Below, piece by piece: positions 28,421-37,005 of a stretch of DNA of 53,313 nt (positions are counted from its first letter, which is position 1; the number at the start of each line of letters is the position of its first letter). This DNA comes from Candidatus Omnitrophota bacterium (GTDB lineage: Bacteria > Omnitrophota > Gorgyraeia > Zapsychrales > Fredricksoniimonadaceae). Position numbers and translations under genes: made by a program. Under the pieces are notes generated by a model. The model searched no databases. It had not been told where the DNA came from and saw nothing but the letters and a program-made list of their open reading frames with translations. Location: contig JADFZK010000017.1 in assembly GCA_015232565.1 (NCBI GenBank), positions 1-53,313 of the forward strand. The letters are read 5' to 3'.

Positions 28421-30717
28421 CAGGCTTTCCCCAATTCTTTCTTCAACTCCGCGAGCTCTTTCTTAAGCTGTAAGATACGCTCTTCCCGGCCGATGCTGGC
28501 CTTGTAAAAGATCTCCAGCTCCCGGGTATTGCGAGCTTTATCATCATCTTTTTTCTTTTGCTCGGTAACATCCATAAAGGTCACCGCAAAGTACCCGCGG
28601 CGAGCGCTATACGCCGAAACTTCGAACCATTTGCCAAGATGCGCGGCATAATCCACAAAATGCACGGAGGTTCCGGTTAAAGCCACCTTGCTATAAATAT
28701 CAAGCCACTTTTTGTCTATCCCCGGCATTACATCGCCGGCTTTCTTGCCCAGGACCGCCTCCCGGCTCAAGCCCACCATACGTTCAAACTCCTTGTTCAC
28801 CTGCAAGAAAATATAATCCTCCGGCTGCCCGCGCTCATCGAGCACCAGCTCATGAAAAGCGAAGCCGCTCACCATCTCCTCAAACAAAGCCCGATGCTTC
28901 TTTTCGCTTTCTTCCAGGGCCTGCGAAGCCAGCTTGCGTTCAGTAATGTCGGCCAAGGAAAAAAGAATATGCCGCTCACCGGCAATATCCATCGGCGTAG
29001 CGTTGACTTCCAGCCATATCAGATTATGTGCGCCGGTCCTGGTGCGGATCATCCGGCTGACCTCCGCGCCCCGCACGGTCTCTCCGGTCTTGAGGATCCT
29101 CTCGGCCGTGCCGCGCACCGGGCAGATCTTGCACTCTTCGGTGCCGCCGCAACCCTCGGCGGTCTCTTTGGCCTGCACACAGCTCAGCGCATCGCCCGGC
29201 TGATGCCCGATGACCGCAAAGAACTCCTGCCCGCCCATATTAAGGACCACCTGGTTAAGTTTCTTGACCCTAAGCCCGCTATCCACCAGCAACAACCCCG
29301 CCTGGGTGGAATCAAAGATCATCTCGAGGTTCCGGCGTTCTTCCTCCAGTTCGCCGGCCTTGCCGGCCAGCAATCCCCGTACCACCGCCTCCCGTTGATA
29401 CACCAGAAAGAACACCAGAAAAATCAGGGTGATCAACAGAAAAACAAAGATCACGCCCAGGCGATGCGCCAGAATATTTCTTACCCAATCACTGGCCAGG
29501 AAGTCCATTCCCAGAACAGCCAAAACCTGCCCGGAACCGGGATCGACTACAGGCACCAGACCCGAAACGAACGTTCCCCAGGAATCGGCAAACGGCCCTT
29601 CAATAACTGCCTTACGCTCGTCAAAAGCGCTGGCAACACCCGGCGAAACCTCATCATAAAAGTCTCCCGGCGCGGCCACAGGCTTGGCGCCGGAAGACGC
29701 AAAACTCGCCGGCTCGGTGTCGACAAAAAAGAAAACCCGGCTCTCCCGCTGGCCCATCAAATAAACATAACGCACTCCCGGAACGCTTTCGCCCACCCCT
29801 TGCAAACGCTGTTTTATCATCAAATGATCCGGACTCTCCACATCGCGCACAGTACCGGAAAGTTTGCGCAACCGCTCCAGATCCATGTTCGCGGCTACCC
29901 CCTTGACGATATTCAATATATCGGCCTTGTCCTCGTGAACACTGCGGTCGGCAATAACTTCCGTCAGCCACCCACCCGCAACAATAACCCCCAGTATAAG
30001 CGCCGGCAAGAACTGTGCCAGCCGGGAACCGTGCATTTCCAACTTGCCATCTAAAGTTGCCAAATAATATTTCCAGACCAATACCGCTGCCACAAAAGCC
30101 AACAGCGCCCGCACCAGCTGAATAGGCACTGCTGTCAACGCCAGAAAAGCCTCCTGGTTAACCACCGCCGCCCACAGAAAAGGCGCACGGGCGCTCAACA
30201 ACTGCGTACAAACATAAATGCCCAGGCTCAAGGCCAGGCGTTTAAGCCAGCGTCTTTCTGCCTCAGACCCCGCCATCCGGGCCAGCTCCCACGCCAGCCA
30301 AAGTCCACCGGCAAAACCAAAAAGGTATCGCGACAAAGCATTAAATCCGCCCGCTCCCGCCGCCAGCCACGCGGGCGCCAGCGCCGCCAACAGAGAAATA
30401 TATATCCAGCGCCCCGGCGCTTTTACCTTCCGCGCCGCCCGGGCCACCCGAGCCCCTTCCATTAAACACAGGAACGAAGCCGCATTCAGGGAAAGCTTAA
30501 ACATCTTAATAGCGAACGGATACGCTCCCGTGCTCATTTCCACCAGGTCCAGCCATTCCACAATACCGTGAAGCAGGCCAAACAACCCCAGCCATTTCCA
30601 TAATTCGCCTTTCTTTACCTGAAAATAAATAAAGAACGCCGTCGCGGCCAGGCAAATAAAGCTAAAGCCGTAAACGAAAAAAATATAATCCATCTGGGAT
30701 AAAAACAATTCACGCAT
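28420..30717 (-). CDS. Multi-pass membrane Cache/PAS sensor without a kinase domain
   Basis: I use the ATG at 30717 (765 residues); the longer reading starts at a TTG. The first 230 residues contain about seven hydrophobic segments, like MASE/7TM sensor regions. A Cache-like extracytoplasmic domain follows at about 255-410 (VPGVRYVYLMGQ, VSGLVPVVDPGSGQVLAVLG), then another membrane segment and two PAS domains at about 465-610 and 620-730. The first PAS holds a cysteine cluster (CVQAKETAEGCGG, ECKICPV) that could bind a metal or cofactor. It ends in a charged coil with no kinase, cyclase or effector domain. Coupling to the next gene suggests that it is an accessory sensor for that kinase. Confidence 0.82.
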   Translation of the reverse strand: MRELFLSQMDYIFFVYGFSFICLAATAFFIYFQVKKGELWKWLGLFGLLHGIVEWLDLVEMSTGAYPFAIKMFKLSLNAASFLCLMEGARVARAARKVKAPGRWIYISLLAALAPAWLAAGAGGFNALSRYLFGFAGGLWLAWELARMAGSEAERRWLKRLALSLGIYVCTQLLSARAPFLWAAVVNQEAFLALTAVPIQLVRALLAFVAAVLVWKYYLATLDGKLEMHGSRLAQFLPALILGVIVAGGWLTEVIADRSVHEDKADILNIVKGVAANMDLERLRKLSGTVRDVESPDHLMIKQRLQGVGESVPGVRYVYLMGQRESRVFFFVDTEPASFASSGAKPVAAPGDFYDEVSPGVASAFDERKAVIEGPFADSWGTFVSGLVPVVDPGSGQVLAVLGMDFLASDWVRNILAHRLGVIFVFLLITLIFLVFFLVYQREAVVRGLLAGKAGELEEERRNLEMIFDSTQAGLLLVDSGLRVKKLNQVVLNMGGQEFFAVIGHQPGDALSCVQAKETAEGCGGTEECKICPVRGTAERILKTGETVRGAEVSRMIRTRTGAHNLIWLEVNATPMDIAGERHILFSLADITERKLASQALEESEKKHRALFEEMVSGFAFHELVLDERGQPEDYIFLQVNKEFERMVGLSREAVLGKKAGDVMPGIDKKWLDIYSKVALTGTSVHFVDYAAHLGKWFEVSAYSARRGYFAVTFMDVTEQKKKDDDKARNTRELEIFYKASIGREERILQLKKELAELKKELGKA

Positions 30718-30744
30718 AACTATTTCCGTCAATCCACCTTGAAT

Positions 30745-32367
30745 TTACCGCGCACCTTCCAGATCGATGACCTTTATCTTCAAGCCCCGGATCTCGTCCT
30801 CGTATTTACGGAGCGTTTCGTCCATGTGGATGGATTTACGGAACTCCTCGAATTCCTTGCCTTCAGCAAAGCGGGCAATTGACTCCACCGCTTCCTTGGT
30901 TTTGTCGCCCAGCAGATCGAGCTTCATTTTGGTTTCCTGCGTGCGCATTTTGACCAAACGCATTTCATGCCGCTCCTCGTCCAACGCTTTCTCCAGCCGG
31001 GCGATCTCGGGCTCCGCCAGCTTGAATTTCCCAATGCGCTCTTCATAACCCTGGTATTCACCCTTCAGCCGCTCAATGTCGGCCTGCAAACGCTCGGCAT
31101 CGCCGCACTTGCTCTCTAGCCCGCCCAAAGCCTCCTTAAGGCGCAAGATCTCCTGCTCCTTATCCGCGATCTGTCCTGACATTATCGCAGGATCCGGCTG
31201 ACGCGCGACCATCTGGCCCAGCTCATCCTTAAGGCGCAAAAGCTCCTGCTCCTGAGCACCCGCGCCTTCTACTTTGGCCAGCAATTCTTTTTGGCGCTCT
31301 TGCTCGCCAGCCAACTCGATCTTTAGATTTTGCCGTTCCTGTTCCTTGCGGGACAGCTCTTCTTTTAACTTCGCAAAGTCTTCAGTGTATTCTTTAAGCT
31401 GGGCCTGATACTTGGGCAATTCCGCCTGCAAGCCCGCCACCTCACCACTAAGCCGGGCGATCTCCTGATCTTTCGCCGCCAGCTCTCCGGCGCTGGCTGA
31501 AGCATCCTGCTGATGGCCGGCCATCTGTCCCAGCTCATCCCTCAGGCGCTGAATATCCATAGTCTTGAGCTTGAGCTCTTCGGCCGCCTCCGCCGCACTG
31601 CGCTTAAGGCTTTCCATCTGGCCCGCTTCGTCTTTAAGGCGCTCGAGCTCTATCGTCCGGTCATTTAGCTCACCCAACTTGCCGTCCAGCGACGCTGTAA
31701 GCTTGCGCACCTCACTCGCCGACTGTTCCAGCTCGCCCTTGAGGCGCTCCACTTCTTTGGCCAGCTCCGCACCCTCGAACGCTTTGGCCTGCAGGTCATT
31801 CTGCCCGGCCCTCTGCTGTACCAGCTCCGCCTTGAGCTTGGCCAGCTCGGCCTTAAGCGGCTCGAGCGCCTGGTCTTTCTGGGCCAGCTCGCTTTTCAAC
31901 GCCTGGGCTTCCTGCCCCTTCTGCGCCGCCTCGTTCTTCAGCTTGGCAAACGTATCGTCGTAATCTTTATACTGGGCGCTTTTGACCGCTTCGATCTTAA
32001 GCTTGTTCTTCAGGCCTTCCAGTTCAACATTCAACAACTCCAGCTCGCGGTCCTTCACCATCATTTCGTTAACTTTAACCTGCGCGTCAATAACTTCCCG
32101 TTTATCCGCGCCGTTCAAACGCTGTAATTCGGCATCCTTGCGGGACAGATCCGCGGCTTTCTGCTCCAGCTCAACCTTGAGCCGTTCCACATCGTTCTTG
32201 TACTGCTCCAACTGCCGCCGGGCCTCCACCGCTTCCATGCCGGCCGCACTGAGCAATTCTTCCGCCCGGGCCACTTCCTTATAAAGGCGCACTATGTTCA
32301 GAAGAATAAAGATCAGCCCCACTACCAGGAACACCAGATAAACCGCCAAACCAATAAAGCTGTTCAT
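30745..32367 (-). CDS. Membrane-anchored long coiled-coil protein
   Basis: The 540-residue protein has one membrane segment near the start (SFIGLAVYLVFLVVGLIFILL) and then about 500 residues of nearly unbroken coiled coil, rich in Glu, Lys, Leu, Ala and Gln. Repeating units such as ELAQKDQALEPLKAELAKLK suggest internal duplication. No enzymatic domain is present. It could tether a cytoplasmic filament or complex to the inner membrane. Its position between the PAS sensors and the actin-like genes makes it a candidate link between them (inference). I do not recognise a named family; SMC-like matches would reflect composition only. Confidence 0.8.
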   Translation of the reverse strand: MNSFIGLAVYLVFLVVGLIFILLNIVRLYKEVARAEELLSAAGMEAVEARRQLEQYKNDVERLKVELEQKAADLSRKDAELQRLNGADKREVIDAQVKVNEMMVKDRELELLNVELEGLKNKLKIEAVKSAQYKDYDDTFAKLKNEAAQKGQEAQALKSELAQKDQALEPLKAELAKLKAELVQQRAGQNDLQAKAFEGAELAKEVERLKGELEQSASEVRKLTASLDGKLGELNDRTIELERLKDEAGQMESLKRSAAEAAEELKLKTMDIQRLRDELGQMAGHQQDASASAGELAAKDQEIARLSGEVAGLQAELPKYQAQLKEYTEDFAKLKEELSRKEQERQNLKIELAGEQERQKELLAKVEGAGAQEQELLRLKDELGQMVARQPDPAIMSGQIADKEQEILRLKEALGGLESKCGDAERLQADIERLKGEYQGYEERIGKFKLAEPEIARLEKALDEERHEMRLVKMRTQETKMKLDLLGDKTKEAVESIARFAEGKEFEEFRKSIHMDETLRKYEDEIRGLKIKVIDLEGAR

Positions 32368-32411
32368 TATTTCCCCCCTATGTCCAATCTAAACAGCGAA
32401 TGCCTAACCCT

Positions 32412-32455
32412 AGTGTGGTGATTCATATATCTCTTTACATTTAAATCACCACACT
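32412..32455. repeat. 12-bp perfect inverted repeat around an A/T-rich spacer
   Basis: AGTGTGGTGATT (32412-32423) and AATCACCACACT (32444-32455) are exact reverse complements around 20 A/T-rich bases. It lies in the 200-base gap 32368-32567, about 45 bases upstream of the coiled-coil gene. It could be an operator flanking a promoter (TATATG-like bases lie in the spacer on the minus strand) or a simple hairpin. There is no T-run, so it is not a convincing terminator. Confidence 0.6.
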
Positions 32456-32512
32456 GGAGCAATGGAGCAATCGAAAATGGAGAAATAATAAAACATTGAA
32501 CTCCATTGCGGT

Positions 32513-32535
32513 CTATTTTCGATCTTCTATTGCTC
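32513..32535 (-). repeat. Second copy of the GAGCAATAGAA dispersed motif
   Basis: Read on the minus strand, these 23 bases match 22214-22236 at 21 positions. A partial inverted partner (GGAGCAATCGAAAATGG) lies at 32464-32480, so 32464-32535 can fold back on itself. Nearby, CAAACG and CGTTTG around 8 bases form another small stem at about 32539-32558. Confidence 0.5.
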
Positions 32536-32567
32536 TTCAAACGTAAAGAAGCGTTTGTAACACTGCA

Positions 32568-33191
32568 CTAGCCTATCTTGGGCTTGCCGGCGCGCAACTT
32601 GCGCAAACGCTCGAGGGTGGAACCCACCCCTTTGGTCTCTTTTTCGTCCACACCAACGTCGGTTAAATTGCTGGTCACTTGCGGTTGATGACTGTAAAGC
32701 CCGGAGAAATCCACCATGTCGTATTCGCCGGACTGCTTGAACTCCTCGATCCGCATGGCGCGTGCCGGGCCGGACAAAGTGCCCAGCTCCTTAAGCATCA
32801 CCGAAATACGATCCGACAATTTGTCGCTTACCGCATCCAGCGAGCCCTTAAGGATCTCGCCCATATGCAGTTTAAAATCTTCCAAAGTCATGCCCGGCTG
32901 GGCCGGCGCCACAGCCAACGCGGCCGGCGGTGCCGCGGGAACCTCCGGAGCTTTTAACAAAACAGCGTCCGGCACAACAGCCGGCGCAGGTACCCGGGGT
33001 TCGGAATGCTTCTGGGCGAGCCGCAAATTGGTTACATTCACCTGCCCCATCAGCGCTTCCAAAGAACCGTCTAACCCCAGCATTTCCTGCCCGAAATCCC
33101 GGCGCAAAAGCCGCAGGTCCACCAGCCGACGGGCCAAAACCGGCACCGCCGCCAAAGCATCTTCGGTCTCACTGTTAAAAAGCAGGCTCAT
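32568..33191 (-). CDS. Unknown protein linked to the actin-like genes
   Basis: I do not recognise this 207-residue protein. It has a helical N-terminal segment (about 1-65), an Ala/Pro/Val-rich linker (about 68-98), a second helical segment (LEDFKLHMGEILKGSLDAVS, about 103-150) and a charged basic tail ending LERLRKLRAGKPKIG. There is no signal peptide or membrane segment. Its ATG overlaps the stop of the actin-like gene upstream (ATGA), so it is made together with it and may be a filament partner (inference). The same Ala/Pro/Val linker style appears in most proteins of this region. Confidence 0.7.
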   Translation of the reverse strand: MSLLFNSETEDALAAVPVLARRLVDLRLLRRDFGQEMLGLDGSLEALMGQVNVTNLRLAQKHSEPRVPAPAVVPDAVLLKAPEVPAAPPAALAVAPAQPGMTLEDFKLHMGEILKGSLDAVSDKLSDRISVMLKELGTLSGPARAMRIEEFKQSGEYDMVDFSGLYSHQPQVTSNLTDVGVDEKETKGVGSTLERLRKLRAGKPKIG

Positions 33192-34747
33192 TTCTTTTTC
33201 CCCGCTTCAATAGCGTTGAAAAGACAACCCCGCACCACACTGGTAAAAGGTTCCTTGGCGTGAATAATATTGCCGATATCAAAACCGAATTTGGCAGACT
33301 TGGCCTCTTCCTTAACCACCTCCAGGAACCCGGGCACCATGGATGACCCGCCGGCAAAAACAATATCCACCGGGTCCTTGAACCGCGGCGTGCCGGTGCT
33401 CCGCCCTAATACCTGGGACATGCTTTCGATCAGATAATGGATGTAGTTACGGTAATAGATCGCGATGGCTTCTTCTTCGCGAGTCTTGGGGGCCACTATA
33501 TTGAGGCCATGCTCTTTAATGGAACACACCCGGCTCATGGTAACACCCAGCACGGTAGCCGCGCTTTTATCGATCCAGTCCCCGCCGCGCGTAATGGAGA
33601 ACGACAATACCGGCACCGACCGGAACGCCGCGCAAATATTCACCATCCCCGCCCCGCAAGACACCCCGATACCGGTAAAATCCTGCTGCTCCATCTCGGC
33701 CAGCACCACCGCGTAACCTTCGTCGATCACGATCGGATTAAAGCCGATGCTCTTGAGTATTCCCTCAAAAACACCCCGGTGATAAATAGTATCCTGGTCC
33801 CGGTCAATAGGCTTGGCCGGCACCGAGAAACAACACACTTCGCCTTCCACCCTGGGCGGCCACATAATATTCTGGGCCAGCAATTTAATGATCGGGATAG
33901 ATTCCGCTTCCGAAGGATTCATGATCCCCATATTCATGGTACGCTGGGTCTCGCGCCCGAAAATATCGGCCAGTTCCAAAGCCATGGTGCCCAGCACATA
34001 CAGCTTATCGCCCAGCGCCACATATTTGACTTTAAGTTTGGTAAGCAGATCTTTGGTCGCCGTGTCACAGCGCACCGAAAGGAAAGCATTACGCTCGTTC
34101 TTTACGAAAACGCGCTTGCCCTCGACCTCGCGGCCCGCCACGATATAAGCCGTCCCCAGGTCCAAACCCACACCCAGGCGGACCTCGGCACCGGGAGTCT
34201 CTTCGGCCACATAATCGGGAATACTGCTGGTGGCGGTCTCTTCGGGCTTTTCCACTGTCCGGGAGGCTTCATTGTCCCCGATCTCGGGCACCGCTTCTTC
34301 TACGATCACCTGGGGCGCTCTTTTTACCGGAACAGGCGGCGGCGCAGGGCGTTCCACAACCCTGGGCGCAGGCGGCGGAGGCGGAGGCGGAGCCACCGGT
34401 GCCGCAGGCCGCACCTGAGCCCGGAATTTGGCCAGCAATTCGGAAGAACGGCTAGGCGCCCGCTCGCTTTTAGCTGGTGCCGGAGCAGAATTATCATTAC
34501 CTTCAAAAAATCGGGGAGGCGGACCCACATCCAGGCCGGCTGCGCGGTCACGAACATACTGATTTATAGCACGCAACTTGGCGTGCATTTCTTCAACGGA
34601 GATGGCCTGGGCGGCCTTGTATTTGGTGGGGCTAAGTTCTTGTTCGCCAGTGGTTTGCGTGCCAGCGCCAAGAGCCGAGTATTGCTTTATTTTGTCATTT
34701 ATCTTTGATAGGCGTTCCCGAACTTTTTGCAGTTCATCGTCGACCAC
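33188..34747 (-). CDS. Actin-fold (MamK/ParM/MreB superfamily) ATPase with long proline-rich N-terminus
   Basis: The 519-residue protein has a 190-residue extension before the actin fold: a short coil, then a stretch with seven consecutive prolines at 120-126. The fold then shows phosphate-1 GVGLDLGTAY (D196), phosphate-2 GIGVSCGAGMVN and the adenosine motif FAGGSSMVPGF. Across the ATPase domain it is clearly a paralogue of the neighbouring gene at 34830-36149 (shared YVLG, NPSEAE/SPSEAD, FTGIG, GDWID, REEEA...IYYRN). The family forms nucleotide-dependent filaments. A GTG start is used, with AGAGGCAGG just ahead. It could be a filament subunit or a regulator that co-assembles with its paralogue. 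Confidence 0.87.
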   Translation of the reverse strand: MVDDELQKVRERLSKINDKIKQYSALGAGTQTTGEQELSPTKYKAAQAISVEEMHAKLRAINQYVRDRAAGLDVGPPPRFFEGNDNSAPAPAKSERAPSRSSELLAKFRAQVRPAAPVAPPPPPPPAPRVVERPAPPPVPVKRAPQVIVEEAVPEIGDNEASRTVEKPEETATSSIPDYVAEETPGAEVRLGVGLDLGTAYIVAGREVEGKRVFVKNERNAFLSVRCDTATKDLLTKLKVKYVALGDKLYVLGTMALELADIFGRETQRTMNMGIMNPSEAESIPIIKLLAQNIMWPPRVEGEVCCFSVPAKPIDRDQDTIYHRGVFEGILKSIGFNPIVIDEGYAVVLAEMEQQDFTGIGVSCGAGMVNICAAFRSVPVLSFSITRGGDWIDKSAATVLGVTMSRVCSIKEHGLNIVAPKTREEEAIAIYYRNYIHYLIESMSQVLGRSTGTPRFKDPVDIVFAGGSSMVPGFLEVVKEEAKSAKFGFDIGNIIHAKEPFTSVVRGCLFNAIEAGKKK

Positions 34748-34779
34748 TTACCTGCCTCTTTTCTTTTGGGTCACAAACA

Positions 34780-34816
34780 CATGAAAAGCCGGCTCCTGAC
34801 GAACCGGCTTTTCATG
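34780..34816 (-). terminator. 13-bp perfect stem-loop between the two actin-like genes
   Basis: CATGAAAAGCCGG (34780-34792) and CCGGCTTTTCATG (34804-34816) pair perfectly around 11 bases. The AAAAGCCGG...CCGGCTTTT arrangement resembles a short intrinsic terminator readable on either strand, but the T-run is only four bases. It could attenuate transcription from the first actin-like gene into the second and so set their ratio, or act as an mRNA-stabilising hairpin. Confidence 0.5.
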
Positions 34817-34829
34817 CTGATATTGCAGA

Positions 34830-36149
34830 TTATTCTTCGACCTCGCTTAAGCCGGCCAACAAACAGCCGCGCGCTGTAGCGTACAGCGGATCATCAGCCA
34901 TACGGACATCAGCGATCTCGATAGGGAAAGTCATTTTCTTTAACTCTTCTTTAAACACATCAGTGAACCCGCCGATCATGGAAGACCCGCCGGCACACAC
35001 GATATCAATGGCCTCCGGAAACTGCGGCATCTGCTCGGCCTTTTCAAATTTATTCTTGATGTTCACCAGCGTATAATTAATGAGATTACGGTAGTAGATA
35101 CAGACCGCCTCTTCTTCCCGATTGGCCGGCTTGTTAATGTTGATACCCTTTTCCTTAATAGCCGTCGCCCGGGTGGTCTTGATCCCCAGCACCTGCGCTA
35201 CATTGCGGTCGATCCAGTCGCCCGCGCGGCTGGTAGCAAAACTGATAGCCGGAATGGTTTTGTACGATACGCAAACATTGAACATACCGCCGCCGCCGGA
35301 AATGCCGATGCCGGTAAAATCTTTTTCTTCCAGCGAAGCAAACACCACCGCGTGGCCTTCGTTCATCGGCTTGGGGCTATAACCCAGGTTCTTTAATGCG
35401 CCGGAAATAACACTGGTGTGATAAACAATATTAAAGGTAGCATCCACCGGATCGGCCGGAATCGAGAAATAACAAAGCTGACCCTTGAAATCGGGCTTGC
35501 CCAGCACCGCCTCGATCAACAAGCTGAAGATCGGCAAAGCATCGGCTTCGCTGGGGCTGATAACACCGTCCGACATCGGCCGGCGCACCACCTTGTTCAT
35601 AATATTCGCCAGCTCAAAAGCGGAATCGCCCAGCACATACACCTTGTTACCCATCTCGGCGTATTGCACTTTCTGCTTTTTCAACATGCTTTTGGTGAAT
35701 GAATTGGCTTCGATATCCAGAAAACAATGGCGCATCAACTTAAGCTTGATCTTGCCATCCTCTCCCTGTTCCGACCCGACCAGGTTCATAGTCCCAACGT
35801 CTAATCCTTTGACTTTACCCATATGCCCGACTCCTGTTGTTATTTTAACTTCTGGCGACCCGGCCGGCTCCGCAACAGAGCGCTCCGGCACTGCGCCGCT
35901 AACTATCCCCGACGGCTCCGGCGCCTTAACCGGCTCCACGCCCGCCGCTTGCTGAACTGGCTCCACAGCCGCAGTCAGCTGTAACGCTTCCGCTGCCACT
36001 CCAACCGCCGGCTTCACAACCTCCGGCCCGCTGACTGACTCCACCGGTGTTACCCCGGACGGAACAGTGACCTTCGACTCTTTTACCGGCGCCGCAACAT
36101 CTGTTTCTTTGCCGCCGACCGGTTTCTTGCGACTGACTGGCTTGGACAT
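34830..36149 (-). CDS. Actin-fold (MamK/ParM/MreB superfamily) ATPase
   Basis: The 439-residue protein has a 109-residue Ala/Pro/Val-rich leader and then an actin fold: phosphate-1 KGLDVGTMN (116-122), YVLGDSAFELAN, phosphate-2 GIGISGGGGMFN, RAGDWIDRN and the adenosine motif CAGGSSMIGGF. It should bind ATP and polymerise. Two starts are possible. The ATG at 36149 includes the leader but has a weak ribosome site. The ATG at 35822 begins exactly at the fold (MGKVKGLDVGT) and has AGGAG eight bases before it. Both forms may be made. The paralogue lies 82 bases downstream. MamK, Mad28-like or an unnamed bacterial actin are all possible. Confidence 0.87.
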   Translation of the reverse strand: MSKPVSRKKPVGGKETDVAAPVKESKVTVPSGVTPVESVSGPEVVKPAVGVAAEALQLTAAVEPVQQAAGVEPVKAPEPSGIVSGAVPERSVAEPAGSPEVKITTGVGHMGKVKGLDVGTMNLVGSEQGEDGKIKLKLMRHCFLDIEANSFTKSMLKKQKVQYAEMGNKVYVLGDSAFELANIMNKVVRRPMSDGVISPSEADALPIFSLLIEAVLGKPDFKGQLCYFSIPADPVDATFNIVYHTSVISGALKNLGYSPKPMNEGHAVVFASLEEKDFTGIGISGGGGMFNVCVSYKTIPAISFATSRAGDWIDRNVAQVLGIKTTRATAIKEKGININKPANREEEAVCIYYRNLINYTLVNIKNKFEKAEQMPQFPEAIDIVCAGGSSMIGGFTDVFKEELKKMTFPIEIADVRMADDPLYATARGCLLAGLSEVEE

Positions 36150-36165
36150 TAAAAAAACCTGACTT

Positions 36166-37005
36166 TTAAGCCGCGGCCTGTTTGGCCCCGGTTTTATAAT
36201 AATGCCCGCGTGCCCGGGCCCGGGTATCGGCCAGCATCAAACGGATCTCGTCCAAACTCTCTTTGGCCTTCTCCAGTTCGCGCTGATACCGGTCGCGCTC
36301 GGTGATAGCCCCGCTCAATTCATTCTCAACCTTTTCCAGCTTGCCGCCCACCGATTCTTTCTCGTCTTCCAAAAGCGAGATCTGGTGATGAAAGCTCTGG
36401 ATAGTCTTGTTGGCGCTGGAAAGCTCCAGCTCGATCTGTTCCACGCGCGTATCGCGGCTTTCGCATTCCTTGTCGAGCGCGGCGATCTTGTTCTCCAGGT
36501 CCTTGATGACCGCGTCCTTGGCTTCCAAATCCTCGTCGAGAGACTTGATCTTGCCCACGGTATCCAGGCGCTCGTTCTCGAGAAACTCCAGCTCGGAACT
36601 CAGCTCTTCCTGGGAAACCAGCAAGCCCTTCATTTCCTTGATCTTGGCTTCGGCCATCCCGGCTTTTTCTTCGGCCTTGGCGACCTTGTCCTTAAGATGA
36701 TTGATCTCTTTTTCCTGCGCGTCCTTGAGGCTGAAAGCGGCGTCGAGCTGCTTCTCGAGGTCGGAAATGATCTCGAACACGCTGGCCTTCTCCTCGTCGG
36801 GAGACATCATGTATTTGGTAGCTTCCTTCACCTGCTTGACCGCCGTGCGGATAGAGCTTTTCGCCTCCGCAGCGGGAGCCATCTCACCGCGCCGCAAGGA
36901 AGAAGGCCGTACCGTCGACTGCAACAAAGGATTGTCAATAAGTTTGCTCCGTCTTGACTCCATACCCGTCCCCCTTATGGCGTTAACCTTTTTTGGATCT
37001 TCCAT
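36166..37005 (-). CDS. Cytoplasmic coiled-coil protein of the ParA/actin module
   Basis: The 279-residue protein has a basic, unstructured start (about 1-65), then a continuous coiled coil from about 70 to 260 (FEIISDLEKQLDAAFSLKDA, AGMAEAKIKEMKGLLVSQEE, LELSSANKTIQSFHHQISLL). The tail is basic (RARARGHYYKTGAKQAAA). No membrane segment is present. AAGGAG lies seven bases before the ATG, inside the 3' end of parA (23-base overlap), so it is coupled to ParA and may be its ParP/ParB-like partner or cargo adaptor (inference). No known adaptor family is recognisable. Confidence 0.78.
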   Translation of the reverse strand: MEDPKKVNAIRGTGMESRRSKLIDNPLLQSTVRPSSLRRGEMAPAAEAKSSIRTAVKQVKEATKYMMSPDEEKASVFEIISDLEKQLDAAFSLKDAQEKEINHLKDKVAKAEEKAGMAEAKIKEMKGLLVSQEELSSELEFLENERLDTVGKIKSLDEDLEAKDAVIKDLENKIAALDKECESRDTRVEQIELELSSANKTIQSFHHQISLLEDEKESVGGKLEKVENELSGAITERDRYQRELEKAKESLDEIRLMLADTRARARGHYYKTGAKQAAA

